Part shown: piece after piece, positions 21,898 through 34,406 of the stretch | How positions within the stretch are numbered: the stretch's first letter is position 1 | Layout of the letters: every line of letters begins with the position of its first letter | Assembly (NCBI GenBank): GCA_911728455.2 | Contig: OU452223.1 | Coordinates: 16,053,802 to 16,117,801, forward strand | Direction: 5' to 3' | Origin: Marthasterias glacialis | Taxonomy: Eukaryota; Echinodermata; Asteroidea; Forcipulatida; Asteriidae | DNA: 64,000 nt | The notes under the pieces: model-generated | What the model saw: only the letters and a program-made list of their open reading frames with translations | Told to the model about the DNA's origin: nothing | Databases searched by the model: none | Translations under genes and position numbers: made by a program

Positions 21898-24349
21898 TCC
21901 AGGACAGTTTCCGATAATTAAAGTGGAAACAATTTTGTATTTCTTCATCTATTGATCTTACTTTAAGACTGGGTGGTGTTTTCCAATTGAATAATCTTGA
22001 TTGATTGATTTATTATTGTTATTTTTTTTTTTTTGGACTGACTATTCATTTGCAAATACAAATGTGTGTTTATTACATTTCATATCATCAAGGATAAATA
22101 CAAGACACTTTAATGATAATACAGACTCAAACTGCGCCACAGGTCCTTTACCCCGTTATTAACAGTTGAATATGATTGGCCCCCATCCATCAAAATGTTT
22201 CCCTATTACGGATCAGAGCGTGTATATTTTGCTGGATGGGAAATAACGAGCATCGTTGACGCGGGAACTCCTACCAATTTACAACACGTGTACTAACACA
22301 CGTGGTTATTCAGGAAAAGCTTGTACGTCCTGACTCCAAGTGGTGGTCAGTGCCCTACGGCTGTTTCATGGTTGGACATTCAGTAGTATTAATCGCAATA
22401 CTATGTACAGAATATGTTTGCACCCTTTTTGGAACAAGGAGCGACCAGAGAGCACACGGTCCTTTTCTTCTGTCAGCTACTATTGATTAGAATGCTATGG
22501 CACTAAGGTTTCCAAAAGCCACTCCTGTTTTCATTATTGTTCACGTACTGCAGACATATTTGCGAAGGTAGTGTTGTGTAGTGTCCACCTTTAAAGATGC
22601 TTGACTAGCTTTTATTTTCAGAAGTAGTTTAGTGTTGTGTCTAGCCTGTATAATATGAACAGACAAATGTGAATTCTTGTGAATACATTCGCCGTTTTCT
22701 CACAAAAACTGTACGCAAAATTCAGAAAAATTTTCATAGAGACACCAAAAGACCGCTTCAAGAAGAGAATGTAGTTTTGTTTTGAGCAGAGAATCGAGGC
22801 ATTTCCCGTTTCACACAAAAATGTATACCAATACTTACTCTACATAAAGTAAGATTAATAATCTCGTTTCCGATATATCCACGGGCAAATTATTTAATGC
22901 CCAAAATAAAAGTTAAGGAATTACATACCATTTGAATGTTTGGTGTGAATAGATTTGAGTGTTATTCGGTATAAATTTTATATATCCTGAAATTTAAACC
23001 AAAATTTCCTCAAATCAAAACGGCCGTTTTAAATTTTGAGCTTTCATTCAAATACAACGATACCGGTAAAACTATATAAGGCTTATTCGTCCTTTATAGA
23101 CACTGTGCTCTGAACAGTCGTCGGGATCAATTTAAAAACCAATAATAAACATGAGTCAAATTAATTTTCCAGAAACAGCACGGATGCTGGGCTGTCGTGT
23201 TGCACTCAAATGAAATTCCATCGCATTTTCCTGAATGCCTGATGTTTTAACAGGTGATCCACAGGCGGGGGGAATCACTCCGCGAAAAAACAGAGATTGT
23301 CACGCCTTCGTAAAGTCGACCGTGCGATCGAGCTGAAGACGGCAGCCAAATTACGCTCTAGTAACTCTGATTATACCGCACTTTAAACCCATTCAGCAGT
23401 TAAGTCTAGCACATTTTTTTCCCTCCCTAAATCTATTCGGGTCATTTTAAAACTTTTTTTTTGCAGATTGCTCAAGTTTCAGTAATTTTTGAAACCATTT
23501 TGTGCAAATAGCTCTGAACGAATTGAGCATTTTTTTTACGGAATGTGGTTTTTGTCTGAAAACGTGATATAGTGGGGATTAGCGCACGTGGTAAATTCAA
23601 AGGTAAAAACAATACGATTCAATTGAAGATTGCCGTCCGAAACGTATTCTTAATGGAATTGCCTTCTTATTTGAGAGAAACTAATGTTGGTAAACATCTC
23701 AATGTTTATTGTAAACATTTGTTTCAAGTACTTTAACGGTTATTTACCAGGTGTCTGGGTGCCAGATTACCAGCATAAAAGAAAAGGGCATCGTGTAAAA
23801 CATACATTTACATTACGGTAACGATTTGTGATAAAAAAACCGCCTTGTAACTTTTACGTGTGTATACAGTGTGTGTATATTATTTTATAGACGGTTAAGT
23901 CGCCATAGAAGCCCCGTCCATACAGATCGCTAAACTCACAAAGTAAAGCAAATTGAACACTCTTCCACAAGTTAGGGTGTTTTATCTAGACACACAATTC
24001 ATATTTACAGAAGGAATATAGTTTTATTAAATCATAAATTGCAGTGCTGGACCAACAGTTGACGGCACAGGTACGTTTTACACTGGATATTACCATAGTG
24101 TTACATAATAACACTGAAAGTGTTTCTACCTACTTGCAATAATCAGGAGCGTACACAGGTCATGGTTAGTGGAGCGTAATGGGTCAGGGTGTCAAACCGT
24201 CATCACCTTATACGTATCTTCTTTAAGTAGTCCGTAAATTATTGACGGTAATTACTCTGAAACTTTACACAGAGAAAAATACAAATAACACATTTATAAA
24301 AAAAAAAGGGCTTTTTTAATTCTTCTTGCCGTGCCCTAATTTCCCTCGA

Positions 24350-24351
<2 letters not shown>
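21898..24351. other. No gene seen
   Basis: No supported gene in about 2.4 kb. A TTGATTGATTGATTTATTA patch and T run lie at 21998-22034. The palindromic ACACGTG-type sites around 22284-22302 are too weak to call. The open frames are under 70 codons and without domains. Confidence 0.5.
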
Positions 24352-24382
<31 letters not shown>

Positions 24383-24414
24383 GGGGGGGGGGCAGTCCCC
24401 CCTCCCCGCCCCCG
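24352..24414. repeat. T30-G11 homopolymer tract followed by C-rich tract
   Basis: Thirty T (24352-24381), then eleven G (24382-24392), then CAGT and a C-rich run. It is likely the relic of an A/T tail or of a G-rich repeat end, and is prone to slippage and sequencing error. Confidence 0.9.
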
Positions 24415-24825
24415 GCTCGTTCTTCTAAGTTGCTAGATAGATTACTTAAAACGTTTCTTTAAGGGGTGTTTGTACCAACTACCCCAATACCAGAATACTT
24501 TTCTAAGCATTCGTTGTAACTTTTCATCGATATCAGATATATATCTTATTCGCGTCTACAGTTAATACCGGTATACTGAAAGCCTACTGAGTACTGTCAA
24601 AATACAGGACACATACAAAAACTTCTCATATTCTGTGTCGACTTATTGACAAAACAGACGACTTCCTTGAAATGTAGGGCAGAGTGTCCTGCTCTACTTT
24701 TTTTCCGGATAACAATCCTGAAATCAAATATCTGAAACATAAACTAATTTCAGATTATTTCACCGCGATAGAGACGGTTTTGAATAAAAAGCGCAATCTC
24801 TTCCATTTTTGAGTGGGAGTCCTTC
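24415..24825. other. No gene seen
   Basis: Short AT-rich interval. Nothing supported. Confidence 0.55.
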
Positions 24826-24992
24826 TTGGCTCAGTAGCTTGGTATCTCTCGCAGGGCCTTCAGCCAATTTATTCATCTTGTGTAGCGGAACACTCGGGGG
24901 ACAGGTTACAATTTACCCGTACGTGTTTTAAGGCTATAGTGTTAAAGCGCCCACTTGCGAGATTGATTCCGACTATCGGTTACAATTACTCG
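24826..24992 (+). mobile_element. Possible degraded tRNA-derived SINE heads
   Basis: CTTGGCTCAGTAGCTTGG (24828-24843) resembles a tRNA A-box region. Downstream, GGCTATAGTGTTAAAGCG followed by GAGATTGATTCCGAC (about 24930-24978) resembles an A box and B box close together. GGTTACAATT occurs twice. No full cloverleaf can be drawn, so this is a weak call. Confidence 0.3.
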
Positions 24993-26023
24993 GGTAGTTA
25001 AGTATCGAGAACACAGTTCACTGAATGCACTCGCCTGTATGTCAGGACCCGATTAATTCTTGAATTACACACAACACGATTATTCGGGTTTTTTTTTCTT
25101 TAGTTGCTGCTAACTGAGATCGATGCTCTCCAGGAGAATATGTTTTGATAATAAATAAAACTGATGACTTCTGAGTAAATCACCAGGCAGCTTGAGACAA
25201 TACTGGCAGAGAGAAGATGACGTGGTTGTACAGAGAGCGATTTTGTTTGTTAGATTTACGGACCAACATTGAAAGGAAATCATTCCCTGTAGACTCTTGC
25301 AGATCAACAGGTTTTCAGATCAGCCCAAGCGTTTTATAGCAGTTTTAAAACGGACTGTGTTTGTTGTGCATAATTAAAAAAAAAAAAAAATAATAATAAT
25401 AATAATAATAATAGGTGGAACCAAGCCTCGATGGAAATTTACAATACTTGACCATAGAAATAAAGAGCTATAATGAGAAGTACAAGTAACATATTACAAC
25501 TGCGGTTTATTTATCAACATAATAGCACTGCTTGGGCAAGTAGACAAAGTAATTGCAAGTATTGAACGTATTGATGTTTTAGATTCCAAGAACACGATGT
25601 TAAAGGGCTTTGAAATACGTTGCTGGCGTTGTTTTGTGAGCCCTGTCAAGGAATTTTCAAATTAAAAGTGAACTTTCGAAGGAACAGCCACACACTTGGA
25701 GAGAAAAATCATTGGAAAAGAACATTCAGTGCCAAGCAAAAAAGATACGGGCTAACAAACGAGTCTCTCAAACATAACCGAAGTGACGTTCCGAAAGATC
25801 TGTCTACCAGATATGCCAATTTCCATCCCATCAACGCAAGTTTTGTCACAATTTCAATCATAGTGATGGGCGATAAGAAGCCAGACCGTGTTGGCCGAGA
25901 GCGCCGCGGCCCGTGCTCTCAGAAACCCCTGGCAAATACAATCGAAGTAAAATAGATACATCGCACGTTTTGAATTATATGGGGATTATTATTATTTTTG
26001 TAAAAAAGAAATTTCACCTTTTC
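24993..26023. other. No gene called; A run and AAT microsatellite
   Basis: Poly-A then (AAT)n at 25376-25414. A 111-codon frame at 25620-25955 (+) is basic and lacks any recognised domain, signal peptide or splice context, so I leave it uncalled. Confidence 0.45.
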
Positions 26024-26133
26024 GAAAGTTGTCAGATTGTTAGTGAGAATTTATTCTATATTATTTCTTATTTGTCAACTTGTTCTGAAAGTTGTCAGAT
26101 TGTAAAGTGAGAATTTATTCTATATTATTTCTT
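26024..26133. repeat. 63-bp tandem duplication
   Basis: GAAAGTTGTCAGATTGT followed by AGTGAGAATTTATTCTATAT appears at 26024 and again at 26087, almost unchanged. The spacing is 63 bp. It is a recent local duplication. Confidence 0.9.
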
Positions 26134-26816
26134 TCACCTCTCTTCAATGAGTTGTTTTTCTTTATTGAATTCATTCTGAGCTGATTTTGTTGTCGTACTT
26201 CGCTTGCTATTCCACTTTTTTCTTGAAGGTTTTATCCTTCTTAGAATGAGCTGATGTCATCTATGTTGATACGGTGGCTGGGGGGGGGGGGGGGGGTCAC
26301 TTTGGTGTAACATCGGATAGTTGCTTGTGTTTTATTGTGGATCGTTTATTGAGTAGTATCCATCCTCAATATAGAAGTTGCCGACATCCTCATATCGTGT
26401 ACTAGTTGTTTTTGTTGTTGCTGTTGCTGCTGCTGTTGTTGTTGCTGTTACTGTTGTTATTGACGATTGTAAATCGGAAATAGAGCTTTTACTACACGCG
26501 AATTTTCATTTAAAATGTTGACATCTAAAATGTGTTGTTACCGTAAGAATTAAAAAATAAACAGAACAAGAACATGACGAAGGACGAAAAAACAACCCAA
26601 CAAACCAACAAACAACCCAAAGAACAAATAAACAAACAAACAAATAAACACTTTACGTTAAAATTAACAGGAATTAACAGCAAATTACTGTGGAATTTAC
26701 CCTGTTTTTAACAATCGGTCAATTTAAAAAAGTTGCGCAGGCTTTTCTTTGGCATGGTGCCAATTCTTTTAAACTTTTAATCTGCATATAAGAAGAAAAA
26801 AAAGAAGAAGAAGAAG

Positions 26817-26855
<39 letters not shown>

Positions 26856-26856
26856 A
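26134..26856. repeat. Cluster of simple repeats: G run, TTG/CTG, CAAA, GAA, A34
   Basis: There is a run of 17 G at about 26280-26296. (TTG/CTG)n lies at 26407-26460 and CAAA/CCAA-rich sequence at 26590-26652. GAA repeats at 26797-26818 are followed by 34 A at 26821-26854. No gene is supported between them. Confidence 0.85.
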
Positions 26857-29800
26857 GAAGAATAAGAGGAAGGGGAAAAAACATAGAATCCTAAAAAGAT
26901 TTGGATTCATGTCTCCGAGAATGCCAAAACAAGCAGAGCGTACCTCAGGGTATATTCCATTTTTTCGTGCTCTGTCGAAAATTCACCGCCCCCAAAACAA
27001 ATCAAGCATCAAATTTGATATTTTTCTGGGACATGGAAAAGTTATTAATTTCTCTATGAGGAATGGAAAGAATACTTATTGGCGAAAAATGTGGAACACG
27101 GGAAATGAAGACCGAGAGTTACGTCAGAATTTTCGAGAAGTCAACACGTCTAAAGGCTGTACAAATTATGCGGAAATATAGAACGAACCTTTGGCGGGCC
27201 CAGAGAAATAAATATAGAAGGAAAACAGACCATTTAAGACAAAAATAGGAGTTCAAATGAAAAGATTCCATGCATGGTTCGTTTTGTGTTCGTTTCGGTT
27301 AAATTTGAAAACCATCGACACTTTTTTGTGAAAGAGAACTTAGGCAATGGGTTTTTTAATCCAATCCATTTTCAAGAAATAAATCGATAATGACAGCAAT
27401 GATGCTCACCACTTACATATTCTACGTTCTACTGTGTAATTCTACACAATTGACAGTTGAAATAAATAAAATCTATATTTTCCATAAACATTTGCGACGA
27501 TGCCAACATGTCCTCAAAATCGCAGTATGATAAATATTACGCAAAGTAGGTTTATGGATTAAAATCCACCACTTTATATCGGTTAGTAATAACTTAAATA
27601 GCTTAAATCTTTCAGAAAAAAACATATTATAGTTATTTATTTGTTTATTTTCTTATATTCTTTTACAATAATAATGAAGAAAATAAATAAATAAAACTGT
27701 ACAGTTGCACGTTGGGATTCTCAGCTACATTCTTTACTCTCATACTAACTTTAAAAAAAAAACATTGACTGTCTACGATATACAGGTTTTACTAAGTCCT
27801 ACAAAACATTGCTTTATAGTATTAATGTACAAGAACGTTTTAGTAAAAGAAAATAATAATAATAATAATAACATACATGGTTACAGTTACAATGACATTT
27901 ATAAAATCCTAGAATCATTAAAGCATAAATGTCTTGTCCACCATAAGAAATCAATCCAAAATTGATTTTGTATATTTATTTATTTTTATTTTTATTTTTT
28001 TGTGTTTGAAAGTGTAGACCTTTTTTTTAATACGAAAATTGTTAGTGTGCAAAACCTTGACCCTGCGGTGTTCGGTACATTTGAGAAACAGGTTGGTGGG
28101 GAATATGCAAAATGCAAAATATTGACTTGTAAATGACGGAAAACACAGTAAAATGGGTCACTTTGCATCCGTCACGTTAGCATTTTTGCCGATGGTTGTA
28201 ACGTGTTTAACTGCCTGAAACCACCATAAATGTTTCAACTTGTGAATGGACATGCAGGCTTATATACTGAACATAATTTGAGTTGATTCATTTGATGTTT
28301 TAACATTTTTTTTTAAATCACCCTTACTTGCATTTTCTTAATTTAATAATTCTTATCAACGAATTCACATAATGAAACACTTACAGTGGTTTCAGATACT
28401 TAAAACAAAATTACTACTTGACTGTAGAAAAGTGGTCCTTTTATTGGGATTCCTGTAAAAATGTGAGTCATTTTTAGCATAAACATCACAGAATTCACAT
28501 TTTTCTTTTTTTCTTTCTAACAGTAACATACCTTTAATATTTTTTTTTTCCAATTTGCGGACGAGATCACTGTTCACTATTTCACTTTTTTTGGTAGCCC
28601 AAATAACCATGTGGAGCCTAGCTATAAGAAGCAAAGGCACGCCTTTTGCGCATGTTTCCCTTCCCCCAAGAATTGTTTCTCTGTCTTTGAGAAAGAATGT
28701 ATTGTATCTTATTATTGGTAGTAGTTGTTATAGTATTAGTAATAGTAATATTATATCAAATCACTGGATGCATTTCAGGTAAAATAGTGAAATGTTTCTC
28801 CTTTGTTTTGCTATATTCAAGTTACGATCAACTTTCGCATACACCCCGGCAATCAATTGTCATAAAATAATAAGGCGTCCGCACGGAGCCACCCTTTGTG
28901 AGAAGTTTGTCAAGACGCTTTTAATATCTGGAAGGGTAACCCGACTCGTTCATTTCATATTCAGAAGCGACCAAACAATTAAGCCCTTAAAAACGATACC
29001 TCTAACGAGCTAGAGATATTGGAAATTCGGAGAGATACAATTTCAGAGTCGCGTCTCCGAAAGAAAAATAATAATAATAAAAAATGCAAAAAAAAAAAAA
29101 GATTCGCAAAGATCTTTGTTGAATCCAGCAATTGTCAGTCAGTGGTACTTGCTTATAAATTCCACATCTTTTAAGCTCGAGTTGCAGGTACATTGATACG
29201 CCAACAAAACGGAAATGATTTGCGGGAAGTGGTGAACAGGATAGGGTTTCATTTAATCTTCTTTTTCTTGTCTTGTTCTCTTCTGCCTGGCAAACTTAAA
29301 GGACTCGTCAGAGTAATATAAAAGGCCTGTAAGGTGTTATATAAGTGTTTCTAATATAAATAGAAAAATGGATCAATATAATTTGAATGGATAGTGTCAA
29401 TCACACAAATAAAGGAGTTACTGGAACTGCCTTTTAAATACATTGCCGATTGATTACTTGGGTATACAGGTTTTTGTTATCGTATCAATATCTGTTACAA
29501 GCTTCATTTGGTGATGTGCTAATATGTTGACTTTCATTTCATTTTATATTTTTCACTAATCTTTGGTAACAAGTTCTTCTTTTCCAATGTGTTGCATCTC
29601 GGTAAAATTCAATTTTCAGTAGCTTGTTTTCCCTCAATCCCTCGATCTATCATGTTTCATGGAGGATTATACGTTTCTCCTTTCAGCTTGTGCAACCCTT
29701 GCTTTTCGTAATTCTTTCGCCTTTTTTTTTTTTTTTTTTTTAGCCCTGTAACTTTTAGTGGCATTTAGCATTAAGAAAACTGTTAAAGCTTTACCCAATT

Positions 29801-30679
29801 TAGATACATTAAAAATGTGGGGGGAAATAAATGAATAAATTTGATAATAAATGGTCACCCCAAACGAGGATAGCGTGAATTGTGATTGGTATGATGGATA
29901 GCATTAGAAACTTCGTCATTATAGAAGCAACACAATAGCTATATTGAAATTAAAAAAAAAAACAAATGTGTTGAATTTTTTCCCGTTATATTCAGTTCCC
30001 CACAATGTTTCCATACAGGCTACATCCCCTTTAATCGGACATTCTCACAAATCTGAAGCTGCCTCAAGGGTAGGGTTAACAATGCGAGGATTCCAACCAG
30101 AAATTATTTGCAAAGCTAATTTCACCAACTAAGGCGCCGGGGGACACCATTCCAATTGGTTGCATGAATTCTAGAGTCCTGCAGGAAAGTAACGAGTTGG
30201 ACGGGGGATGATGGGGGGGGGGTGCAGGCTTTGGCTGCTTGTAGTTTTGAATTTCATCCGGACCATTCAACAGATGAACATTTTCCTGTCGGTCAAGGCG
30301 AAATAAAAAAGCCCAATTCATGGAAACATTCCAAACACCATTCAAAATTACTCCAACTTGTCTTGAGGTATCACCCGAAGATTTGCTGAAGTGATAAATT
30401 GCAAGCGTCCCCACTCTCCTCAGATCGGGGTCTTATCAGTTTGCGTAAAATGTGGAACGTACGATTCCGTAATTTATCCACAGCTGTTGATTTATTTCGA
30501 ACGCAGGAAGAAAATGACTCCAAAGTGTGAAAACAATTCTGCCATTTCCTCGGAATGCATCACTGTAACACGTCATTTCATTTGCTACTTCTTAATATGT
30601 AGATTGACCCATGGATAAATGGTTTCATGAAACAAAACTTTCGTTTCATAAATTATTTACCGCCAAGCTGACCTATAGA
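26857..30679. other. No gene called in about 3.8 kb
   Basis: AT-rich. Short simple repeats lie at 27843-27870 (AAT), 27968-28000 (T/A), 29070-29100 and 29711-29731 (T21). Two overlapping frames at 26909-27248 (+) and one of 112 codons at 30076-30414 (-) have some protein-like composition. The minus-strand one contains a proline run over a C run, and none shows a domain I recognise. The sequence TGGAATCCTCGCATTGTTAA (minus strand, near 30085) may belong to a dispersed repeat. Confidence 0.4.
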
Positions 30680-31410
30680 TTTAGATTTCCGATTATGCGG
30701 TAATATGTATACCACAGATTTATTGTCAACCGCTGCCAAATCTGTTGACATCACTTAATTCCGTAATCTCATTAACAGTTTAAGGTGGATAGTTGACGTA
30801 GTCAACTCTATCAAAAGATTACCACCACCGAGCCTATGCTGCAATAGTATTACCAAAGGTGATATATATTTGGTTATAATAAATCCGGTATTTTAACCAC
30901 AGATGAATAGTGTATCGCTTCCAAATCATTTTGCCATACAAAGCCTATATTTGTGCGCTAACCAAAGGTGGATAATAACCGTTATCCAAATATTACCACA
31001 ACTGAGCCTATAATGCTGCGACAGTATTACCAAAGGTAATATATATTTTGTTACAAAAATGCGGTAAACCACAGATGGATAGTATACCGCTTCCAAAACA
31101 TTTTACCATTGCCTGACCTATATGCGCTAACCAAAAGTACATCTAAATCTTTATCAAAATAATTATTACCACAACCGAGTCTATATGCTGCGATACGGTA
31201 GTGTTACCAAAAAATATTTTACCATTACCGAGCATATACGTGCTTATATATATTATACCAAAAGATATATATTATACCAAAAGGTGAACATTAAACCTCT
31301 GAAATATTGATTTACACCTAGGCCTTGGTTTAAAGTGAACCGTTACCAAAATGATTATAACAATTACCAATGCGCTGATATATCTTACCAAATTTGGATA
31401 GTTAATATCT
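30680..31410. repeat. Tandem array, ~174-bp unit, about 4 degenerate copies
   Basis: GAGCCTATATGCTGCGA or a variant occurs at about 30830, 31004 and 31177 (spacings 174 and 173). AACCACAGATGGATAGT variants occur near 30710, 30896 and 31072, and ATTACCAAAGGTGATATATA variants near 30848, 31025 and 31203. The last partial copy breaks up into TATATATTATACCAAAAG repeats. It is rich in ACCAAA and ACCACA words and has no coding frame. Confidence 0.88.
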
Positions 31411-34406
31411 TTTCAGTCTTATAGCGGGCCTTCAACGTCAAATGTATATATATATATATCGCCTGTGAGATATTATGCACATGTTGCGCATAAAAAGCAA
31501 GGGTGATTTATAGGTGGCAAACTTTAGTCAACCTGTGAGTGTGAGACGGTTACACTGCTTGGCAGTCAGTCTGTCGTATCGATTGCACACCGTATACTCC
31601 CCGGCTGTATTTACTGACTTTATTTCCCAACTTGCTGGGGAAGAGGTGTTCTTGTTATTTCAACCCATAAAATACACACATGCACTCCACATCGATGTGT
31701 ACATAGGTTTGGGTCAAGTTCAACCGTCTTAAAGATAACGTTATTTAATATTAATGCTATGGGCACAACTGTTGCTATCAGAACCCAATTCGAATCGGGG
31801 TAATAATACACGTCACTAATGAAGTGGAGGCGAAAGTGTGTTTGTGATATGCTAGTGTCGTCTTTAAAGAAAGATATAATGATGGATAATCAAGCTCGTG
31901 CGCGGCAAAGTGCTTCATTGGCGTACTGTCTTTGAATCAATATGATGTACAGCATTTGTAGTGTTAGCAAAAACCGCTGCTTTTGGAATGGTGACTGTTT
32001 TTGAATCAAAATTAGATCATTGTGGCGAAACGAAAGCAACATTAATTTCTAAACATTTTTTGTTGAATCTTCACCAACAGTAATATTCAAACTACTCTTA
32101 ATTATTGTTTTAACACTCCTTAAATGGGAGACTGAGAAAGGGTATTTTAAGCAATCAAAGTTGACCTCATATTTTTGTTTTTACATCCCTTTACTAATAT
32201 ATATTAAAATACGCCCGCAAGTATCAAATTTTGAAATCATAAGTGATGAAGCTTTCAAAAACAACAACACTTCACAAGTTGCATAAAAGGTTCTGGAGAA
32301 ATGTAATTACAGCAGAGGGCTATAGGTTGATAAGCCACATCTTCTCGATGTAATCTGGATAACATTTTCTGAATACGATTAAACCTTGGAAGACGCTTAA
32401 ACCCGAAGGCCCGGCGCACCAACACGCGCAGTCTTATCGCATCTTGCGATAATGTGATGCTCACGGGGTGAGCCTCAACAATTTAATTGATAATGTTCTA
32501 GAAGAATAAATTCACACTTTGCCGATAAGGCCATTTGGCACCGTTAGCTATGAGTGAGGTTTACTGCAGGACAAGGCCGGTGCTGAATGCAACACTAAAA
32601 AAAAAATCACTGACGCACGATTTGTTTTTAATGGGAAAATGCGCTCACATTGGATGTGTTAAAATCATCAGAAATAATGTTGATGATTCTCGAGAACCCA
32701 AGTGGCTATTTTTGGCCTTCCAATCCTGCTGCGATGCTATACCCTCTGACGACGTGATTCCATCTCTCGAGAATGGTGGTGGCATCCTTTTTTATCTCTT
32801 CTGTAACGTAATGGAAACACGTATCAACCAATGGTCTTCAACCCCCGCCCCGAAAACGTCACTATTCATTTCCATGGAAGCAACACGGGTAATATGTTTT
32901 ATTGAAAGCGTGGATGTTGAAAGAATTTACTCTGACTTCAAATCAATATTGTAGCATCCACCAAGGGGAAGTTTGCTCCTGATGTTGGTGAAATGTTTGC
33001 TATTAATATACACTCAAGATTGGGAAAACCCTCTTCGAGTTTCCGACAGACGTTCTTAACCCAACCCTATTAATCAAATTGCAGTTTATGAACACGTGGT
33101 AACCCCATAGAAGTATTGATGCACCCAGTCCTACAATACCGGTACCCTTATCAGGTCACTGCTAATGTATAAAAAAGATTGATGTTATCTTCTGCATTTT
33201 GCAAATATTTTGTACCGACATTACGCATGTCCATGGTCGCTCGGACATTGCGCAAGCTTTCTGTTATGTACGCAAGTGCAATTTAATAATTGACCGATGG
33301 AGGAAATCGTGCTTCTCACCTTTAAAGTTGCCCGTCACACATGGGCACTTTAAAATCACTCAATCCCCATCCATCATATTATGATTGAAAGCGACAAAAT
33401 GAGAGAGGAGTATCGACAGAGATCGTTAACCTATATGCCATGATAGTTTGCCTCTCCATCTCGGTATATTTACAGGCCGCCTTTGCCACACAGACGGAAC
33501 ATTTCGTCTCAATTCGAGCCATGTAAAGATTAATTTGAAACCGGTATACCACCGCGTGTAATGTTTGTTGATAGTGCCTGTATATCTAGGACGCGCTAAT
33601 CGTTGAACAAGCCGCCTGTTCATGTTTTTGAAACACTTCATTCATGTTTCTTGACCAGCTCTCGATATAGTCATCTCGGGGATGTGTATCTATGTTAGAA
33701 TATTGTTTTGTACCCATGAGTACGGGGGTTTCCAACAAAAAACGGTGATTGATAAAAGACAAGAAATTACTCCGAGTCAAAACCAGGTCCTTGATCCGGA
33801 TCTACTGAAATCCGGATTTATATGACTTAGATTCATAAACTGACCGAGTCTTCAAGACAGGATTGCTTTTGATTAAGAGGGCCGAAGGATTACCATGACT
33901 ACTTGGATTCCTGCTGTCCCAGAGAGGTTGGTCTATGGCTTGCACGAGTTCTTGAACTCTGTCAGCCGGGAATTTAAAAAACAAAATCGATCCCGGTTTT
34001 GTATGTTTGTACTGGGCGTCACACAAATTTAAACACCGCCCAGAATAAACAGGCGCCATATTTGAATGTACACAGTTTTGCGAGAAGATCGCTCATTGTT
34101 GCTGGGTTGCCTTAAAATGCTGAGACTTAGCGGACATTTACTTGCAGAAAACGGGTATGTGACTGATTTAGATCTATAGTCGTGATTTCTATATTATAAA
34201 AACCATCCTATTACAATTGCAAGAAAGGCAGCCATTTAGGTTCATATTTATTATCAGCATATGTTCGTTGAATTTATTTATTTACTTATTTATTAAAACT
34301 TATTGATACAGGATACATCTTTCACCTGAGAGGCTGTTTTACATTATGGTTATAAAATAAACAACAAAAAACATCAAAGAAAAACACAGATTGCGGTCCT
34401 TACATA
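31411..34406. other. No gene called; one unexplained 139-codon frame
   Basis: An (AT)n tract lies at 31446-31460. The 32535-32954 (+) frame is the longest non-repeat open frame in the window. It starts MAPLAMSEVYC and ends FKSIL, and has no signal peptide, membrane segment, motif or similarity I can name. It may be chance. AATCCGGATTT-type self-complementary sequence lies near 33805. Other frames are short. Confidence 0.4.

Noticed and set aside
30076-30414. 112-codon minus-strand frame with protein-like composition
   Set aside because: Its proline run comes from a C run, and part of it resembles a dispersed repeat; no family recognised.
32535-32954. 139-codon plus-strand frame, the longest outside repeats
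   Set aside because: No domain, signal peptide, membrane segment or splice context; an open frame of this length can arise by chance in 64 kb.
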